Source: Molanna angustata (taxonomy: Eukaryota > Arthropoda > Insecta > Trichoptera > Molannidae). Taken from it: 64,000 nt of DNA. The DNA is taken from assembly GCA_963576475.1 (NCBI GenBank), contig OY754977.1, positions 8,497,089 to 8,561,088 of the forward strand. Reading direction: 5' to 3'. Under the pieces are notes generated by a model. That model made no database searches, was not told where the DNA came from, and saw only the letters and a list, made by a program, of their open reading frames with translations. Numbering within the stretch: the stretch's first letter is position 1; each line of letters opens with the position of its first letter. The translations under genes and the position numbers were made by a program. This document shows positions 22,714-34,430 of this stretch, piece after piece.

Positions 22714-24961
22714 GACGGACACTTGGGTTCGAGCCCACTTGGTCGCGAAATCAAAAATATTTCTTTCTGCTTAGGAATGAAATATTTCGTACTGATTTTT
22801 GTAATGCTCTTTATATTTATTTATTTATTTTTATTTAAAGAACCACTTACAGCTAAAAAGTTACTATACATCGTTGTTTCATCAAATAAGGGCAAGCTAC
22901 TACAAAACTGGTCAGCCAATTACAAGTGCCACATCCTGTATTAAATATCGGCCTACAAATCTATAAGAAAAGGAATATCAAAAAAGAATCTATATGAAAA
23001 TAAAAAGATACAACAGAAACTATAATGTTTATTATTTTTATAAAATATACAGTTTTGTTCTTCTCAGTAAATATATTTATAAAACAATCTTTTTATTATC
23101 AAGGTTAACAGTTTACAATATTCTATGACAGAAGCTCACATAATTTTCTTAAAACAAAAGACATTACCCATATTCAAAATCATATTAATCTAAAATTGGA
23201 ACACACAATATTTTTATGTAGGTAATTTTATCAGTTTACAAAAAAATCGAATTTCCATAACGTGAGAGCATTTTGAAAATTTCGACAGATGAAATCATAG
23301 AGAAGAAATTAACGGATATCTATGGAAAACTAATCAGCTCTAGGTCTATCCACTATACACATATGGGCTGTAGAGAGGATACATTAAAATAATTCCTTAC
23401 GCCGAACGCCATACGCCATACATACAAACACATCAGGACGAAACTCACAGTGTGCACTCTCTACATGATGCTCGCTGAGAAATTGATGGAAAAAAATTAC
23501 ACTTAAAAATTGTGAAATCATGACTCCACTATTCCATAGTGTGGAGAGTAAAAACTGTTTAGATCACATAAATTAGGGATACGGCGTGATGGTATGTATG
23601 AATTGATGTTTAACTAGATAAGTTATCTTTCTAATTCGTTATATTTTTTGTTTTGTCGCCTATACACAATATGTAAGAAGAATTAATAGTTTGATACTTA
23701 ATCTCTAAACATACATACATACCATCATGCATACCATCATTATATTTTTAATGTCTGTATAAACCTACTTGTATATCAACTACTTATATGATAAAGAGCA
23801 TTACAAAAATCAGCACGAAAAACTTCAGCCCTAGGCAGAAAAAAATATTTTTGAATTCGCGACCAAGTGGGCTCACACCCAAGTGTCCGTCGCGACCAAA
23901 TGGACTCGCAACCAAGTGGGCTCGCACCCAAGTGTCCGTCGCACCCAAGTGTCCCGCAGCCAAATGTCCGCCGCAGCCAAGTGTCTCGCAGCCAAGTGTC
24001 CCGCACCCAAGTGCCCGCAGCCAAGTGTCCTAGACCGATATTGAACACCCCTGACCTAATTGAAATGATAAAATTCAGAGTACCGACAAGGTTTGCTTCA
24101 CGTCAAAATGCACCTTTTAATATAGAGAATCTTCGAAGTAATTTCATTTTTAACCAATGCATGCATAGAATGCACCGCCTAGGAAAGCAATATAGTGCAG
24201 TTGATATATTTAATGTACACACTATATTTTATTTATTTATACATCTTCCTGTACATAATATAAACAAATATAACTGTACACTGGCGGGCTTATTGCCATT
24301 AGGCAATTTCTTCTAACCAACCAGATTACAAAGTATGACAACATTGTGTATGTACCTATGTACAACAGCAAAAGAATAAGAGTAAAAGATAACAAAGAAA
24401 ATATAATATATAACACATATGTAAATACTATTGAAACAAAACAAAAAATAATAATAATTCATAGCAAGAAAAAAGGATAGGGTAAGGACAGGAGAGGAAA
24501 TCGGGATCAGATGTTCTAGGATAAATATTCCTTCTTTAGTTTCAAAAGGATTAATTTGCTTAGCGCAAATTATATTTTTTTATTTTTGTTTTTTGCTTTG
24601 TTTATTTTTCTTGTTTAAATAGAATATGTAATACTGTTTATTTTTTCTTCTTACTTTTATGTCTAGTATTTTTTTGCTTGCTTTTTTATCATTTGTCTCT
24701 ATTTTCTTTTATAATATTAATATTGTATTATGTTGTCCTGTCTTTTACTACTTTTTTATTCAACTAGAATTGATAAAAAATATATATTTAATTTTAAGTT
24801 CTACTTAAATTTTTCGCAAACGCGACTCCCATTCACCGGTATCGCTATATGCTGAGCATCGTCAGAATAAAAAATATATATTTTTTTTTCATAATTATCG
24901 TTGACTACGGAGTTCTATCACGAAGTAATAGTTTCAAACATTGAAAAAATTACATTTTTAT
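22711..24961. repeat. Tandem segmental duplication, copy 2
   Basis: Same content as 20372-22622: fold-back element 22712-24030, CCAAGTG array 23859-24030, repeat B 23220-23549, LINE pieces 24049-24379. Its left flank is a short (AT)n of about 32 bp rather than 355 bp. Confidence 0.95.
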
Positions 24962-25085
24962 TATTTGTGTTATTGATGTATTAGCACTTATTATTGTTTT
25001 GTTGTGTCTACATTGTTATTATTTATCTTGTCTTTTACTGTAAATGCCCTATTAAGGGCGTACATATATAATAAATAAATATGTG
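24962..25085 (+). mobile_element. LINE 3' tail
   Basis: TTATTGTTTTGTTGTGTC ... CTGTAAATGCCCTATTAAGGG ... AATAAATAAATATG has the layout of a LINE 3'UTR with a short AATA-type tail. This is the original right flank of the duplicated block. Confidence 0.45.
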
Positions 25086-25860
25086 ATGGTGACAAATTTT
25101 CCTTATAATATATTCCTATTAGCTAAAATGTGTTGCGTAGTGGTCGGACACAATTAAGTTGACGGAAATATATTGAAACGGGTGATATCAAATGATTCAC
25201 TTGTGTATCAAACAAAACGATTTGTAATAATGAAACTAGTTACTGTTAAATTCGATGTATCATAAATACCTATGTTTAATCAACGCAAACAAATTATGTT
25301 TCAGGTAGACGCTCGATGGATGATCAAACACTTGAGACATAGGTATAATAGAGCGACATGAATACCATGTATCCATGATGATGTTTGAATATTTTGTCAA
25401 ATGTCTGACAAATATTGACACAGCCATTGTACAATTTTGCCTAATGTAGTCACACCCGGGTCTTGGGTGTCACCAAACATCGCACGGAACAATGCCACAC
25501 TCTTCTGCGGGCCTATGGGCCAGCCCGTAGTCTATGACCAGTCCATTGTGACAGCGGAATGGTGATAACATGTTGACAGAGCACACCACACTCTATGGTG
25601 TATCAATGGGAAGATTGTGTTTGCAGAACTGTCAAACAGAGCGAGTGAGACCTCTTCAAGATGTGTGAGGAGTGGAATAAAATGAGTCATTTCGATATCC
25701 AACATAAATCTTTTAAAAACCCCACTATCTGTATGAAATATTTTAGAAAAAAATCTTTAGATATTTTATATAATATATTATCGTTCGTGATAAAGAAATC
25801 TTGACAAAAAAATATTTTATTCTCAAATATCGATTTATTAACTTTGTGGCACATTATAAA
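25086..25860. other. Interval without recognisable gene
   Basis: A moderately GC-rich patch at 25450-25680 (ACACCCGGGTCTTGGGTG, GGGCCTATGGGCCAGCCCG) has no long frame; it could be an unrecognised repeat. GGGCCTATGGGCC is itself a small palindrome. Confidence 0.4.
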
Positions 25861-26125
25861 ACGAGCGGGTTGTGACCAATGCTATACTCCTCACTAACAA
25901 GTCGCCCCACAAAGTATTCAAATTTTGTATGTAAAATCTTCAACATTTTTATGAAATGAGTTTGTTAAATTTTTTTTTTTAAATATTTTATTATGAAAAC
26001 TAAATATTTCTTCAATGCCATTTTACGAAAGTGATGTGCCTTTTTACCAATTTGAAAATAAAAATTTCAAATAATAAGTTTCCTGAGCTTGGGGTCACTT
26101 GGAAATATTTGACATTTTTTTAAGA
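25861..26125 (-). mobile_element. Repeat A, partial copy
   Basis: The left edge ACGAGCGGGTTGTGACC is the conserved 3' end of the family read in reverse, followed by ACTCCTCACTAACAAG. The copy stops at about 26125 after GGGGTCACTTGGAAATATTTG. Confidence 0.65.
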
Positions 26126-26149
26126 ATGTTTATGTAACAAGTGCATAAA

Positions 26150-26350
26150 CATACTCATCATCATCAGCAATGGCGCTACAGCCCGGTGCGAGCCTTGGCC
26201 TCCTCAAGAAACTGCCTCCATCCCGCCCTGTCGACAGCAAGTCTCCTCCAATTTGTCTGTCCGATCGCTCTTATATCTTCCTCGACGTCGTCCAGACATC
26301 TCATCCTAGGTCTCCCTTTGCTTCTTCTTCCTTTAGGACAGGTGTCCAAT
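26150..26350 (-). mobile_element. RTE-like LINE 3' end (family H)
   Basis: Minus strand: GRPRMRCLDDVEEDIRAIG, TNWRRLAVDRAGWRQ, FLEEAKARTGL-stop, followed by a GATGATGATGA tail at the left edge. Clean, in-frame match to the fragment at 2-152. Confidence 0.75.
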
Positions 26351-26351
26351 A

Positions 26352-26480
26352 CTACCTATACATTCCCTAAATTAAGTATAAGCTTGTGCTATAGGTGAAC
26401 GAAATCGGTCGTGCCAGGATTCGAGCTTGCGACCACTGGATTACTAATCCAGCGCTAACCGCTATGCCATCACCCATCTT
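26352..26480 (-). mobile_element. tRNA-Thr-like SINE, family 2
   Basis: Minus strand shows GATGGCATAGCGGTTAGCG (A-box arm), a perfect anticodon stem CTGGA-TTAGTAA-TCCAG (26452-26436) with AGT in the anticodon position, and a B box GCTCGAATCC (26426-26417). The body GTTCACCTATAGCACAAGC recurs at 53459-53612 and 55641-55805. A transcribed, functional tRNA is unlikely because the acceptor stem is not intact and the tail is SINE-like. Confidence 0.8.
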
Positions 26481-26739
26481 AATCATTATTATTAGATGTC
26501 TGACAAATCACAAAAAAATAATATTCAGATATAGAGTCTAACGCATCGGTAATATCTAGTTTATTATATTTGCTTTTCAAATATAGTTGTATTTAAATAA
26601 CACGAAATTAGTTTTCAAACGGGTATATTGGTAGTATTAAAAAAGAGAAAAAAGACAAATCATTTAAATTTATTCAAAAATAATTCGTTATATCTGAAAT
26701 TCATATAATATAATGCTTTGATCCCACCAATCAAGTTTA

Positions 26740-27115
26740 TTTTAAGTTTATTCTATAGATACTACCACGGGAATTGCTCAGAAGAACTTGCATCTTTGGT
26801 CCCTCCTCCACCCACTCGCAACAGAGTCACTCGCTTCACTCAATCGCAGCATCCATTCACAGTGGACCTTCAACATATACGAACAAGTCGCTTCTCGAAC
26901 TCCTTTATTAACACAGCAGCCCGACTGTGGAACGATCTTCCGAATTCTGTGTTTCCATCTTCGTACAACCCGGGTCTTTTTAAAATCCGAATTAATAAAC
27001 TCTTCTCTAGATTGCAAACCCCTCCCAACGCTACGTAGTGCGCTTCTTCGGAAGAGTAAAATGGACCCAAATCCTAATAGCTGGCGTCCCCTACGTAGAC
27101 ATGTTAAAAAAAAAA
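26740..27115 (+). pseudogene. Jockey-like LINE ORF2 C-terminus with 3'UTR and poly-A
   Basis: The frame reads FYRYYHGNCSEELASLVPPP, TRFTQSQHPFTVDL, SFINTAARLWNDLPNSVFP, FKIRINKLF and stops at 27036-27038, an ordinary LINE ORF2 ending. A 3'UTR with GCGCTTCTTCGGAAGAG, TGGACCCAAATCC and TACGTAGACATG leads into poly-A at 27106-27121. The same 3'UTR is present in reverse at 46090-46172. Confidence 0.8.
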
Positions 27116-27195
27116 AAAAAACGTTAGGTAAAGTAACCTATTTTTCCAAATCATTCAAAGCAATATTCAAATGTCCCATTTTTTGGTTATGTCAA

Positions 27196-27934
27196 TCTAT
27201 ATATTATATAAAAATGGATTTACATATATTTGTATGTGTCCGATGAACTCCCAAACCAACCATCTGATTACGATGAAACTTTGGGAATCTGTTCAGCTCA
27301 TTCCGGAGAAGGTTTATGCATTAAAATTTATTTATTTATTTATTCGATATCTCACAAAAAAAATGGTATTGAATTGATACTTAGTGGGTTTGTTCAGCAA
27401 AAATCCTATATAACTACCCATACATAAAATGGTATCTATATATATAAAAATGGATTTACGTATATTTGCATGTGTCCGATGAACTCCCAAATCAACCATC
27501 CGATTGCGATGAAACTTTGGGAATTTGTTCAACTTATTCCGGAGAAGGTTTATGCATTATAATATATTTATTTACTTATTCAATATCTCACAAAAAAATT
27601 GAAAAAAAAAGTTGGTATTGAATTGATACTTAGTGGGTTTGTTCAGCAAAACTCCTATATACCCATACATAAAATGGTATGTTATATAAAACTGGAATAA
27701 TTCTAAAGGTTCAAGTACCTATATTTGTTTGAATAATTAAATAAAATTTAAATGAATGAATGAATAGGGACGGAAGGGACTGTAGGGATGGAAGGGAAAA
27801 AAATACGGAATTATAGTTAGCGAATCTAGATAAGAATGTTAAGTGATAAAAAGGAAACATACCGAACAACCATTTTTATATATTTGGAGGTAAATAATTA
27901 AACAGGCAGGACAACGTCTGTCGGGTTTTACTAG
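27196..27934 (+). mobile_element. Non-autonomous Helitron with duplicated 5' module
   Basis: A Helitron-type 5' end, A|TCTATATATTATATAAAAAT, occurs at 27196 and again as A|TCTATATATATAAAAATGG at 27435. The 3' end has a small hairpin GACA-ACGTC-TGTC at 27910-27922 followed by CTAG|T at 27931-27935, fitting insertion between A and T without target duplication. The first 239 bp (27196-27434) and the next 244 bp (27435-27678) are near-identical, including CCGATGAACTCCCAAA and AATTGATACTTAGTGGG. No helicase gene. Confidence 0.85.
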
Positions 27935-28049
27935 TATTATATATATTTGATTTTTTTCAATATTTTGTACAATTGATTGTTTTTGTGTATTTGTATAATT
28001 CATTTTACATATTTTTTTGACTCTTGTTTACTCTTCTTTTATTACTTGT

Positions 28050-28200
28050 GAAAATATGAAAATTATAGTTGAATAAAGATACTCAACTGTGTAAAATAAC
28101 AGTTCCAGAACAGGCTTTTGCCTAGTGGGGCGTTATTAGTCAGTTTATATATGTTATATTTGTTTTGTGTATTAATAATAAATAAATAAATAATTTTAAG
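28050..28200 (+). mobile_element. LINE 3' tail
   Basis: CCAGAACAGGCTTTTGCCTAG and GGGGCGTTATTAGTC followed by AATAAATAAATAAATAA is a LINE 3'UTR end. Related words occur in reverse at 57790-57840. Confidence 0.45.
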
Positions 28201-28699
28201 GGTAGGTATGTATAATATTTACAATTTTCCTATCTCTGTAACATCATCGATCATAGTTACGCATTTTCAATCAATATTGAGCCATTATAATATGTACATC
28301 GGTTCCCAAATAAATCCTTTCCATATTATTGTACCTACAAGTTGAATTGTAGTTGCGCCCATTATGATTATACCAACATTATTATCAATATGATTATCTG
28401 TAACACTAAACTTGATTATTGTTGTGGCAAATAATTCACTGGGAATATTATTTATTGTATTTGTGTGTCACTTGCTATGAAAAATAATGCCAGATTAACT
28501 TTGAAAGGATGGTGAATATATATTATGTATGTTTAACAGCGATCGTAAACTATTGACTTATCATATTTTACAATACAAACACAAGGTTTCATAAATACCA
28601 GGCTTTATGATACTAGGTACTTAAAATATTCAATGACAAATATCCGCAATATCGCAGGAGTATATCGGCAATGACGCAGTGATATGAGGCACAGAATAC

Positions 28700-29752
28700 C
28701 TTACTCCTTTATAATAATAAATAATAATAATCAAATTTATATAGCGCCGTTTTATGATATCAAGACCATTCCAAGGGCGCTCTCACTTAATTGTTGGCTC
28801 TGCGAAACAAAGAAGTCTTAAGTAATTTACTGAAGGTCCCAAGACTCTGCGCTCCACGTACGTCAGAAGGCAATTTATTCCACTTAATGGGTCCGTTTAC
28901 ACTAAAACCACGATCATAGTAGGCCGCTTTATTGGCTCTATCCAATTCCCTTAAATAATTTATACTTTGTGATTCTGATGATCTCAATGTTAAACGTCTT
29001 TGTGGTGGTGTATTCCTTTGACATAGTTCTTGAATGTAGTGCGGAGCCAAGTCATGCAGAGCTTTGAAGACCATCAAGCACACTTTATAGTCTATTCGTT
29101 CTGGGCATCTCAACCAATGCAGCTCGTTAAGGAGAGGCGTTATGTGGCATCTTTTGTCAGCCCCATAGATAAGCCTCGCAGCTGCGTTAAACACCAGTTG
29201 TAATCTGTTAAGTTGACACTTGGGCAGACCAGCATATATAGCGTTACAGTAATCCAACCTAGACACAACAAATGCGTTAATTAGTGTCTTTGCCTCATTT
29301 TTGGGCAAGCTTCGGCGGATACCTTTAAGCTGCCTCAGATGGAAGAAATATGAGCTAACAGTTTTAGAAATATGCAGGTCGAGTGATAGTTTATTGTCCA
29401 AGTGAACGCCCAGGAATTTAACATTTTTTGATGGTGCAAGTGCTTCTCCGTTGATGTTGATAGGAGCATTTTCAATTAGGTGTTGTCGCCGTGATGAAGC
29501 TATCCACATAAATTCTGTTTTTGTTGGGTTCAGTTTAAGTTTATAGAGCGACATCCATCCGGCAACTTTTTCAATGCATCTAACAGTATCTTCCTTAAGA
29601 CTATCCCTGCTTTCAGCAGTGCAAAATTTAAGAATAAGGCGATCGTCAGCATATGCGTAAGAATCAAACCCTTCCTTTTCAATTATATCGTCAAGCATTT
29701 TGATGTACAGGATGAAAAGAATGGGACCCAGCACTGATCCTTGTGGCACCTT
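28700..29752 (-). mobile_element. CR1/L2-like LINE, 5'-truncated
   Basis: Minus strand element that begins inside the reverse transcriptase at VPQGSVLGP and ends with GAGCGCCCTTGGAATGG ... GGCGCTATATAAATTTG and an ATTATTATT tail at 28775-28720. This 3' end, with the (ATT)n tail, is typical of L2-like LINEs. The same end occurs in decayed form at 62427-62490 and in part at 59020-59060. Confidence 0.85.
28787..29749 (-). CDS. LINE reverse transcriptase, C-terminal half
   Basis: A 320-codon open frame starting at the truncation (first codon GTG, Val of the RT motif, so this is not a real start). It has VPQGSVLGP, the catalytic YADD at codons 33-36, LNPTKTEFMW, LGVHLDN, SRLDYCNAIYAGLP, VFNAAARLIYG, ELHWL and IKWNKLPSDVR before the stop. 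These C-terminal signatures belong to CR1/L2-type LINEs. With endonuclease and half of RT missing, it is a dead fragment though free of stops. Confidence 0.82.
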   Translation of the reverse strand: MPQGSVLGPILFILYIKMLDDIIEKEGFDSYAYADDRLILKFCTAESRDSLKEDTVRCIEKVAGWMSLYKLKLNPTKTEFMWIASSRRQHLIENAPININGEALAPSKNVKFLGVHLDNKLSLDLHISKTVSSYFFHLRQLKGIRRSLPKNEAKTLINAFVVSRLDYCNAIYAGLPKCQLNRLQLVFNAAARLIYGADKRCHITPLLNELHWLRCPERIDYKVCLMVFKALHDLAPHYIQELCQRNTPPQRRLTLRSSESQSINYLRELDRANKAAYYDRGFSVNGPIKWNKLPSDVRGAQSLGTFSKLLKTSLFRRANN

Positions 29753-29779
29753 TATCTCTCCCCACTCCCCCCAATTCCT

Positions 29780-30245
29780 ACTTATCCCTGCATCATTTGT
29801 ATGTTTTTAACACACTTTCACTGTCTATTGAGCTTAAACTATGTATATGGAAGCTTCTTCCACTGAACTAGACCCACTACAGCAAATGGTCTTTCACCAA
29901 AGTTCGTCATTCGACGCGTATTATGTTCTTTTAGACGACGCAGTGCCGTGTTACTCGCAGATCGAAGTGTAGATTTTATTTGGTTCAGGTCATCTGGTAC
30001 ACAAAGATCCTTAAGGTATCTTGGAGCACGTCCGTGAATAGCTTTATGCACCATCCAGCATATCTTGTACTGAATCCTCTCTGATATCCGCAACCAATGA
30101 AAATCTTTTAGCAATGGTGATATGTGGGCATACTTGAATTGTATATTAACCTAGCTGCTGCATTGAAGACTGACTGGAGTCTTTCAAGGTGAATTTGTGG
30201 TGAAGTCCCGCATTTATTATGTTGCAATAATTTTGATAATCTGCA
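29780..30245 (-). pseudogene. Second CR1/L2-like LINE C-terminal fragment
   Basis: Minus strand: NAGLPPQIHLERLQSVFNAA, RLIYNSSMPTYHH, a frame slip near 30115, then LLKDFHWLRISERIQYKICW, LKDLCVPDD and FAVVGLVQWKKLP. It parallels the neighbour at 28787-29749 (AGLPKCQLNRLQ, ELHWL) but is clearly a different family member. Confidence 0.75.
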
Positions 30246-31007
30246 ATCAAAATGTAACATAAACAATTAAAAATGTTATTGTATGAAAATTAAAAAAAAA
30301 TAATAAAAATAAAATTGTATATGTTGTTTATCTCTGCTTGTCATCCGACATGTCATCTTAACTCCATCATTGTTTCCATGAAGAAAGGATACTAGCACTT
30401 ATGTCAATATTTGTATTTTATTTCTGTATAAGATTCTCGGAAGGATCGCTACTTGGCCAATGCGAAAAATATTATATTTAAAATGTCTTGTTATTTTTCT
30501 GTTTATTATCGTTTTATCACTGCTGAATAATGTTTGGCAATATTTCAAATAATACTTATGTACTTAGGTGCATAAATACATCATATTATCGAGTGTTGAG
30601 GAAACATTTGCGAAACAAATTCCCATTGTGGTTGCGTAAATAATAAACGTGTCGATTATTGAATTTGAATAGAATTTTGGGGAAATTTTCAAAAGATAAA
30701 CACTGTGGCAACATTCGACATAATGTCCGTCACGGTGAGACAAGTGTATCTGATGACAGATGAAAAATTTATCTGATGTTTGAAATAGTTTTGTACCTGA
30801 ACTTGCTTAAATATTATGACTGCAGTGAAGTTAGTTCATCGTGTGATGAAGAAGAGACATCTATGATTTATTTAACAAATTATATTAAGTTCTAATCAAT
30901 TGTTTTCCGATTGAATTAGCGATGGACGGTTACTGCAACACCAAAAACGACATTACGAGTATTGCTATTTTTTATACACATACCTACGATTATTTTTAAG
31001 TATTATT
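30246..31007. other. Interval without gene
   Basis: AT-rich with no long frame; nothing recognisable. Confidence 0.45.
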
Positions 31008-31955
31008 ACTCTCCACACTGTGGAATAGTGGAGAGTCATGATTTCACAATTTTTAAGCGTATTTTTTACATCAATTTCTTAACGGATATCATGTAGAGAG
31101 TGTGCACACTATGAGTTTCGTCGTGATGTGTTTGTATGTATGGCGTACAGCGTACGGATTATCCTTTTTGTGTCCTCTCTACAGCCCAAACTATAAGTCC
31201 AATCGACTTCATATTTACATCATATATGTTAAGTCCATAAACTTAGAGCTGATTAGTTTTCCATAGATATCGTTAATTTCTTCTCTATGATTTCATCTGT
31301 CCAAATTTTCAAAATGCTCTCACGGTCTGGAAAATCGAGGTATTTTTATACTGTTTAAAATTTTGATACAATAAAAATACACTCGTCAAAAATGTATTCA
31401 AGGATTGTCAAAATTTAAAAATAAAATCTATGGTCTGATATATAAATGTGAAATAAATTTCATATTTGTTTGAAAAATGTATGTATATAACAGAAATAAA
31501 ATAACTTCTGTATGGGAAAATTGAGTTATTAACTTCATATTGATATTGTATGTGTCTCTATAGACAAGTGTATTTTTTACTCTCCACTTCTATCTTCCTC
31601 AAGGGGTAGGCAGTGAGAACCTAACACCGCATTCTTCTATCTTGACACATATACATCGCCTCATCAACATTGATACACTGTCTCATACGTGTTCATCTTT
31701 CTAGTAATGCAATTTTATTTAAAATTTCTCAACAGGTATCATGTAGAAAGTGCATACTATGAGTTTCTTGACAATGTGTGTATGGTGTATTGGGAAAACT
31801 TTTGTCCTCTGGGAATCTTATATTTGTTTAAGAATTTAATATAAATGTTCTTCATCAAAATGCGTTTAGAGATTGTCAACATTTCAAGAAGAAAAAATGA
31901 ACACTTACTATGGTGTGGAGAGTTTAGTGTTGGCTATTATACAACCCACTCGTTT
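31008..31955 (+). mobile_element. Repeat B, longest copy
   Basis: Starts ACTCTCCACACTGTGGAATA and folds at once, with ACTCTCCAC (31008) pairing with GTGGAGAGT (31028-31036). It ends GTGTGGAGAGTTTAGTG ... ACAACCCACTCGT. Start, TCATGATTTCACAATTTTTAAG and end all parallel repeat A, so A and B look like branches of one non-autonomous family. A reverse RTE2 piece is inserted at 31585-31705. Confidence 0.75.
31585..31705 (-). mobile_element. RTE-like LINE 3' end (family RTE2) nested in repeat B
   Basis: Reverse complement contains GAACACGTATGAGACAGTG, GTTGATGAGGCGATG and GTCAAGATAGAAGAATGCGG, matching the RTE2 3' end at 38380-38450. Confidence 0.65.
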
Positions 31956-32009
31956 TTTAATGACATACACACATTTTTAAATGAAATGGATAATCATATA
32001 TTGAAATAA

Positions 32010-32170
32010 ATTGAAAATATAAGAACCTTGGACAACAGAAGAACGTATAATAGACGATGCATGAATGTAGATGAGGCGAGGGAGAGGGATGTATATCAAT
32101 ATAGAATCATGTGAAATTTGATTCTCTTTGTCTACCTCGCAATGGAATTGAATGTTATTTCATGGATGTA
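32010..32170 (+). mobile_element. RTE-like LINE 3' end (family RTE2), decayed
   Basis: GACAACAGAAGAACGTATAA, GACGATGCATGAATGTAGA, GAGGCGAGGG, TATAGAATCATG and TGTCTACCTCGCAATGG line up with the RTE2 3' end at 14450-14560. Confidence 0.6.
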
Positions 32171-32214
32171 GCATTGTTCTAATTATTGATTGTGCATAGA
32201 ATAAAAAAAAGTAA

Positions 32215-32755
32215 CATTTTTTGTCATTTTCATTTATCCAATTTTTGTTTATTGTATTTAATGTTATTCATGCCCCCAATTTTTGTTTACTGTAATGTTT
32301 TTCATTTATCCAATTTTTGTTTATTGTATCTAATGTTATTCTTACATTTGTATGAATAACGCTATGAATAACATATGTGTTGTCTAATTGGATGTTTAAT
32401 TATAATATTAGATGCAACACTGTAATGTATAGTTGTTAGTCATCTAAATAATTATAAAAAAATAAACAAGTAAAATTGTTTGTGTTATATTATTCATACC
32501 TACATTTTTGTTTACTGTAATTTTATTCATACATATGTATATTTTTAGTGTAATGTTATTCATTATCACTACATTTATGGTTTACTGTAACGTTATTCAT
32601 ACATACCTATGTACATTTTTGAGTAATATTATTTGTACCTACACTTATGGTTTACTGATACGTTATTCATACATATGTACATTTTTGTGCAATGATATTC
32701 ATACCTATTATTTTTGTTTACTGTAACATTATTCATATGTACATTTTTTATTTAT
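32215..32755. repeat. Degenerate tandem repeat
   Basis: Words such as TTTGTTTACTGTAATGTTATTCA and TTATTCATACATATGTACATTTTT return about 10 times with irregular spacing. An open frame here (32508-32726) is just the repeat being read through. Confidence 0.7.
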
Positions 32756-33645
32756 TTATTTGTTAATAAAAAATATTATTTCAGTATGTTATTTTGCCTA
32801 ATCCCTTAAGGGGATTTTTGGCTGTGATCTTGATAATTAATAATAATAAAACAATAAACACTAAATTTTCCACCCTACATAGTCCGGAACAACCCGTGCC
32901 CACCACTTAGATCAACCATCGAGGATTTTTGTGTAATATATATTCTTTGGTTTTCTTTTTGAATTCCTAGATGGATCCGCACTGCTTCAAACTGGCAGGC
33001 ATGGGGTTCCAGACCTTGGGCAGCAACACATCAAATTTTTGTGTACCTAATGTTTTTCATCCATAGTTTTTTTTTAGCTTCCTTTAATTTATGCATCACG
33101 TCCTCGCTTATCGGCGCGGTATAATAAATTGCGAATAAAAACCTCATTTTGAAACTGTTCAGTCGCATCTGGTGGAGATCAGGGGCGGTCTTTGTAGGTA
33201 CGTACCACTGGGTTTAGTCAGAAGGCGGGTGAAGGAACGAGGGAGAGCGAATTCGGCGAGATGGAAAAAAACGTCGCAATTAAATGAGTCCACTTGACTG
33301 GTTAGCAATGGAAACATTTAGTAACAACCGGGGGAAGCCATTTCTGCTAATGTAACGTCTATTGTTGGTGGAAAACGTCGTCGTGCCGTGCTATGTGTGC
33401 GTGATTTTCATTGCTATACATTGGGTTAGTATATATGTAGGTATTTACATAGCATTTATTTACATACGATCTTATTTATTAGATTTCGTTAAAAGCTTAC
33501 TAAACGCGTAACTAGATAAACACGACTAAAATAGCTAAGATCGGTATTAAAAAATCTTACTAATCAACGTATACTAAGACTAACTAGTTCACCGTCTTTT
33601 ATCTATTTCACATGATGGCCGAATTGGCTATGTGAAATAAATAAA
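32756..33645. other. Interval with possible LINE tail, no gene
   Basis: Positions 32750-32960 look like a LINE 3' end in reverse (TTTATTTATTTGTTAATAAA ... CCCTTAAGGGGATTTTTGG). The rest, including a moderately GC-rich piece at 33180-33420, has no long frame and nothing recognisable. Confidence 0.4.
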
Positions 33646-33647
33646 TG

Positions 33648-33745
33648 ACGGAATTTCTTTGGACCCATTGAACATGCGGACCTTGTAGCCACGAAGAGAA
33701 ACTTTACGGCTTTCAAGACATTCTGTCTTAAGGCCCTATTATACC
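33648..33745 (+). mobile_element. R1-like LINE C-terminal fragment
   Basis: Translates to FFGPIEHADLVATKRNFTAF and KTFCLKALL, matching GPIRHADLVISKNNYKAFK at 16374-16428 and the copy at 34813-34910. Confidence 0.6.
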
Positions 33746-33760
33746 CTGGATATACGGTTG

Positions 33761-34200
33761 TACGCAAAAATGCACACTAAATTAGCTTCTAATGTATGAA
33801 ACACGAGAAAATATTGTAGGTATATCACCTGATATGTGATATACAACATTTTATCGTGAAAAAATGGTAAAATTTAGAGGTGTTTTTTAAATAGCAAGAA
33901 AAGTTATTGTAATTTTATAATAATAAAAAACTCAGCCGGTAGATTTTCATATTCTCTATCGAATAAAGTAAAAATATACTTCATCGGCCTTGTAGTTTTT
34001 TAGTTACTTACAATAAAAAAATAAAAAAGGGTTTTACTAAAACTATGTAATTTTACAAGAAAAATATTAAACAAATTCAAAATTCAAAAAAATCATACAA
34101 TAGATTAAAGATGTACATACAAACTGTTCCTTATTTCAAAGACGTATCTTTTGAGGAAATTATTTTCAAAATATAATGTATAGCCTACTATAGCCTCTTA
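33761..34200 (+). repeat. Dispersed repeat E
   Basis: Shares with 44705-45275 a series of words in the same order: ATGCACACTAAAT, CTTCTAATGTATGAAA, GGTAAAATTTAGA, AACTCAGCCGGTA, TTTCAAAGA-GTATCTTTTGAG and TAGCCTAC-ATAG. Not coding. Confidence 0.7.
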
Positions 34201-34239
34201 AATTCGGTGCACTATTATCTTCACTATCACTGAGCAGTG

Positions 34240-34430
34240 AGCCAGTTGTTTCCACATGATTAGCTCTCTTTGGCACATTAAGTGCAGTGTCTGCAAGGTT
34301 TTAGAGTTCTCCGGACTCTTCGTGTGTTCTTTCAGAGTTTTGCAAGGGGCCGTTATTAGTCCCCATAAGCAGAACGGGTGGTGGTGGAGGAAGAACAGCC
34401 GCATTGGCTTCACAGGTGTTAAAAAAATAG
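34240..34430 (+). mobile_element. R1-like LINE 3'UTR piece
   Basis: GTGCAGTGTCTGCAAGG, GAGTTCTCCGGACTCTTCGTG and GGGGCCGTTATTAGTCCCC, then GAACGGGTGGTGG, matching the order of similar words at 16620-16740. Confidence 0.5.
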
